Below, piece by piece: positions 63,940-64,000 of a stretch of 64,000 nt of DNA. The stretch comes from [Pantoea] beijingensis. GTDB lineage: Bacteria > Pseudomonadota > Gammaproteobacteria > Enterobacterales > Enterobacteriaceae. The translations under genes and the position numbers were made by a program. The notes beneath the pieces are model-generated. The model was not told where the DNA came from. It ran no database searches and saw nothing but the letters and a program-made list of their open reading frames with translations. Numbering within the stretch: position 1 is the stretch's first letter; each line of letters opens with the position of its first letter. The stretch lies in contig NZ_CP071409.1 of the NCBI RefSeq assembly GCF_022647505.1, forward strand, positions 682,001-746,000, read 5' to 3'.

Positions 63940-64000
63940 CCTGATACCGATACTGTCATCGAAGAGCATGCGGGCAGGGAAGGTACGACGGTAGATTGCG

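Noticed and set aside
1..64000. tRNA genes, integrases or insertion sequences marking an island boundary
   Set aside because: None could be recognised on either strand, so the accessory regions are inferred from content and base composition only.

Overview
The window looks like a chromosomal accessory region of an Enterobacterales bacterium, most likely Enterobacteriaceae related to Kosakonia, Enterobacter or Klebsiella. The main reasons are a malonate decarboxylase locus in the Klebsiella-type order mdcABCDEFGH-mdcR, a Salmonella-type kdgT-dtnK-pdxA2 set, a yghX-like gene, and an ERIC element, a repeat typical of enterobacteria. Genus is an inference. No rRNA, tRNA, integrase, transposase or CRISPR array was recognised.

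Layout. (1) 1-4425, minus: a four-gene carbohydrate ABC importer (binding protein, two permeases, ATPase cut by the window edge), divergent from a LysR regulator at 4433 that has a 33-bp perfect palindrome just upstream. (2) 5485-6708: a Tat-exported bicupin of the oxalate decarboxylase family. (3) 7209-15254: the biotin-independent malonate decarboxylase system. MdcA, C, D and E are the enzyme; MdcB and MdcG make and attach its prosthetic group; MdcH loads malonyl; MdcF imports malonate; MdcR is the regulator. (4) 15255-16003: AT-rich spacer with an 8-bp tandem repeat. (5) 16004-46084: a type VI secretion system holding all 13 core components, in an order like the enterobacterial i2 class: tssB, C, K, L, an OmpA-domain gene, tssD, H, I, then a cargo island, then tssM, A, F, G, J, E and a VasL/TssA-like gene.

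The T6SS cargo island (27798-32407) has a DUF4123 adaptor, two tandem DUF3304 lipoproteins (probable immunity proteins), a Tle1/DUF2235 phospholipase effector and a PAAR tip. Between tssA and tssF sits a three-gene phospholipid-synthesis module: a CDP-alcohol phosphatidyltransferase-like protein, a PlsC-like acyltransferase and a CdsA-like cytidylyltransferase. At the distal end is a pair that resembles a type III secretion chaperone (CesT-like) and a protein with a Cys-His-Asp papain/transglutaminase-like triad. The pair and the lipid module are the best candidates for undescribed biology here.

(6) 47720-51692, minus: D-threonate catabolism (kdgT, dtnK, pdxA2, DeoR regulator). (7) 51893-52780: YghX-like dienelactone hydrolase. 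(8) 53048-59928: a second acid-sugar locus with an SDR, a LysR regulator, a RuBisCO-like protein, a DUF1537 kinase, an MFS transporter and an alpha/beta hydrolase; it resembles the OiaK/OiaX branch of apionate/isoapionate catabolism. (9) 60530-63939: an AT-richer operon encoding a 3-hydroxyacyl-CoA/L-gulonate/carnitine dehydrogenase-type enzyme, a YWTD beta-propeller protein and a family III CoA-transferase whose halves appear to be in swapped order. Its substrate is unknown.
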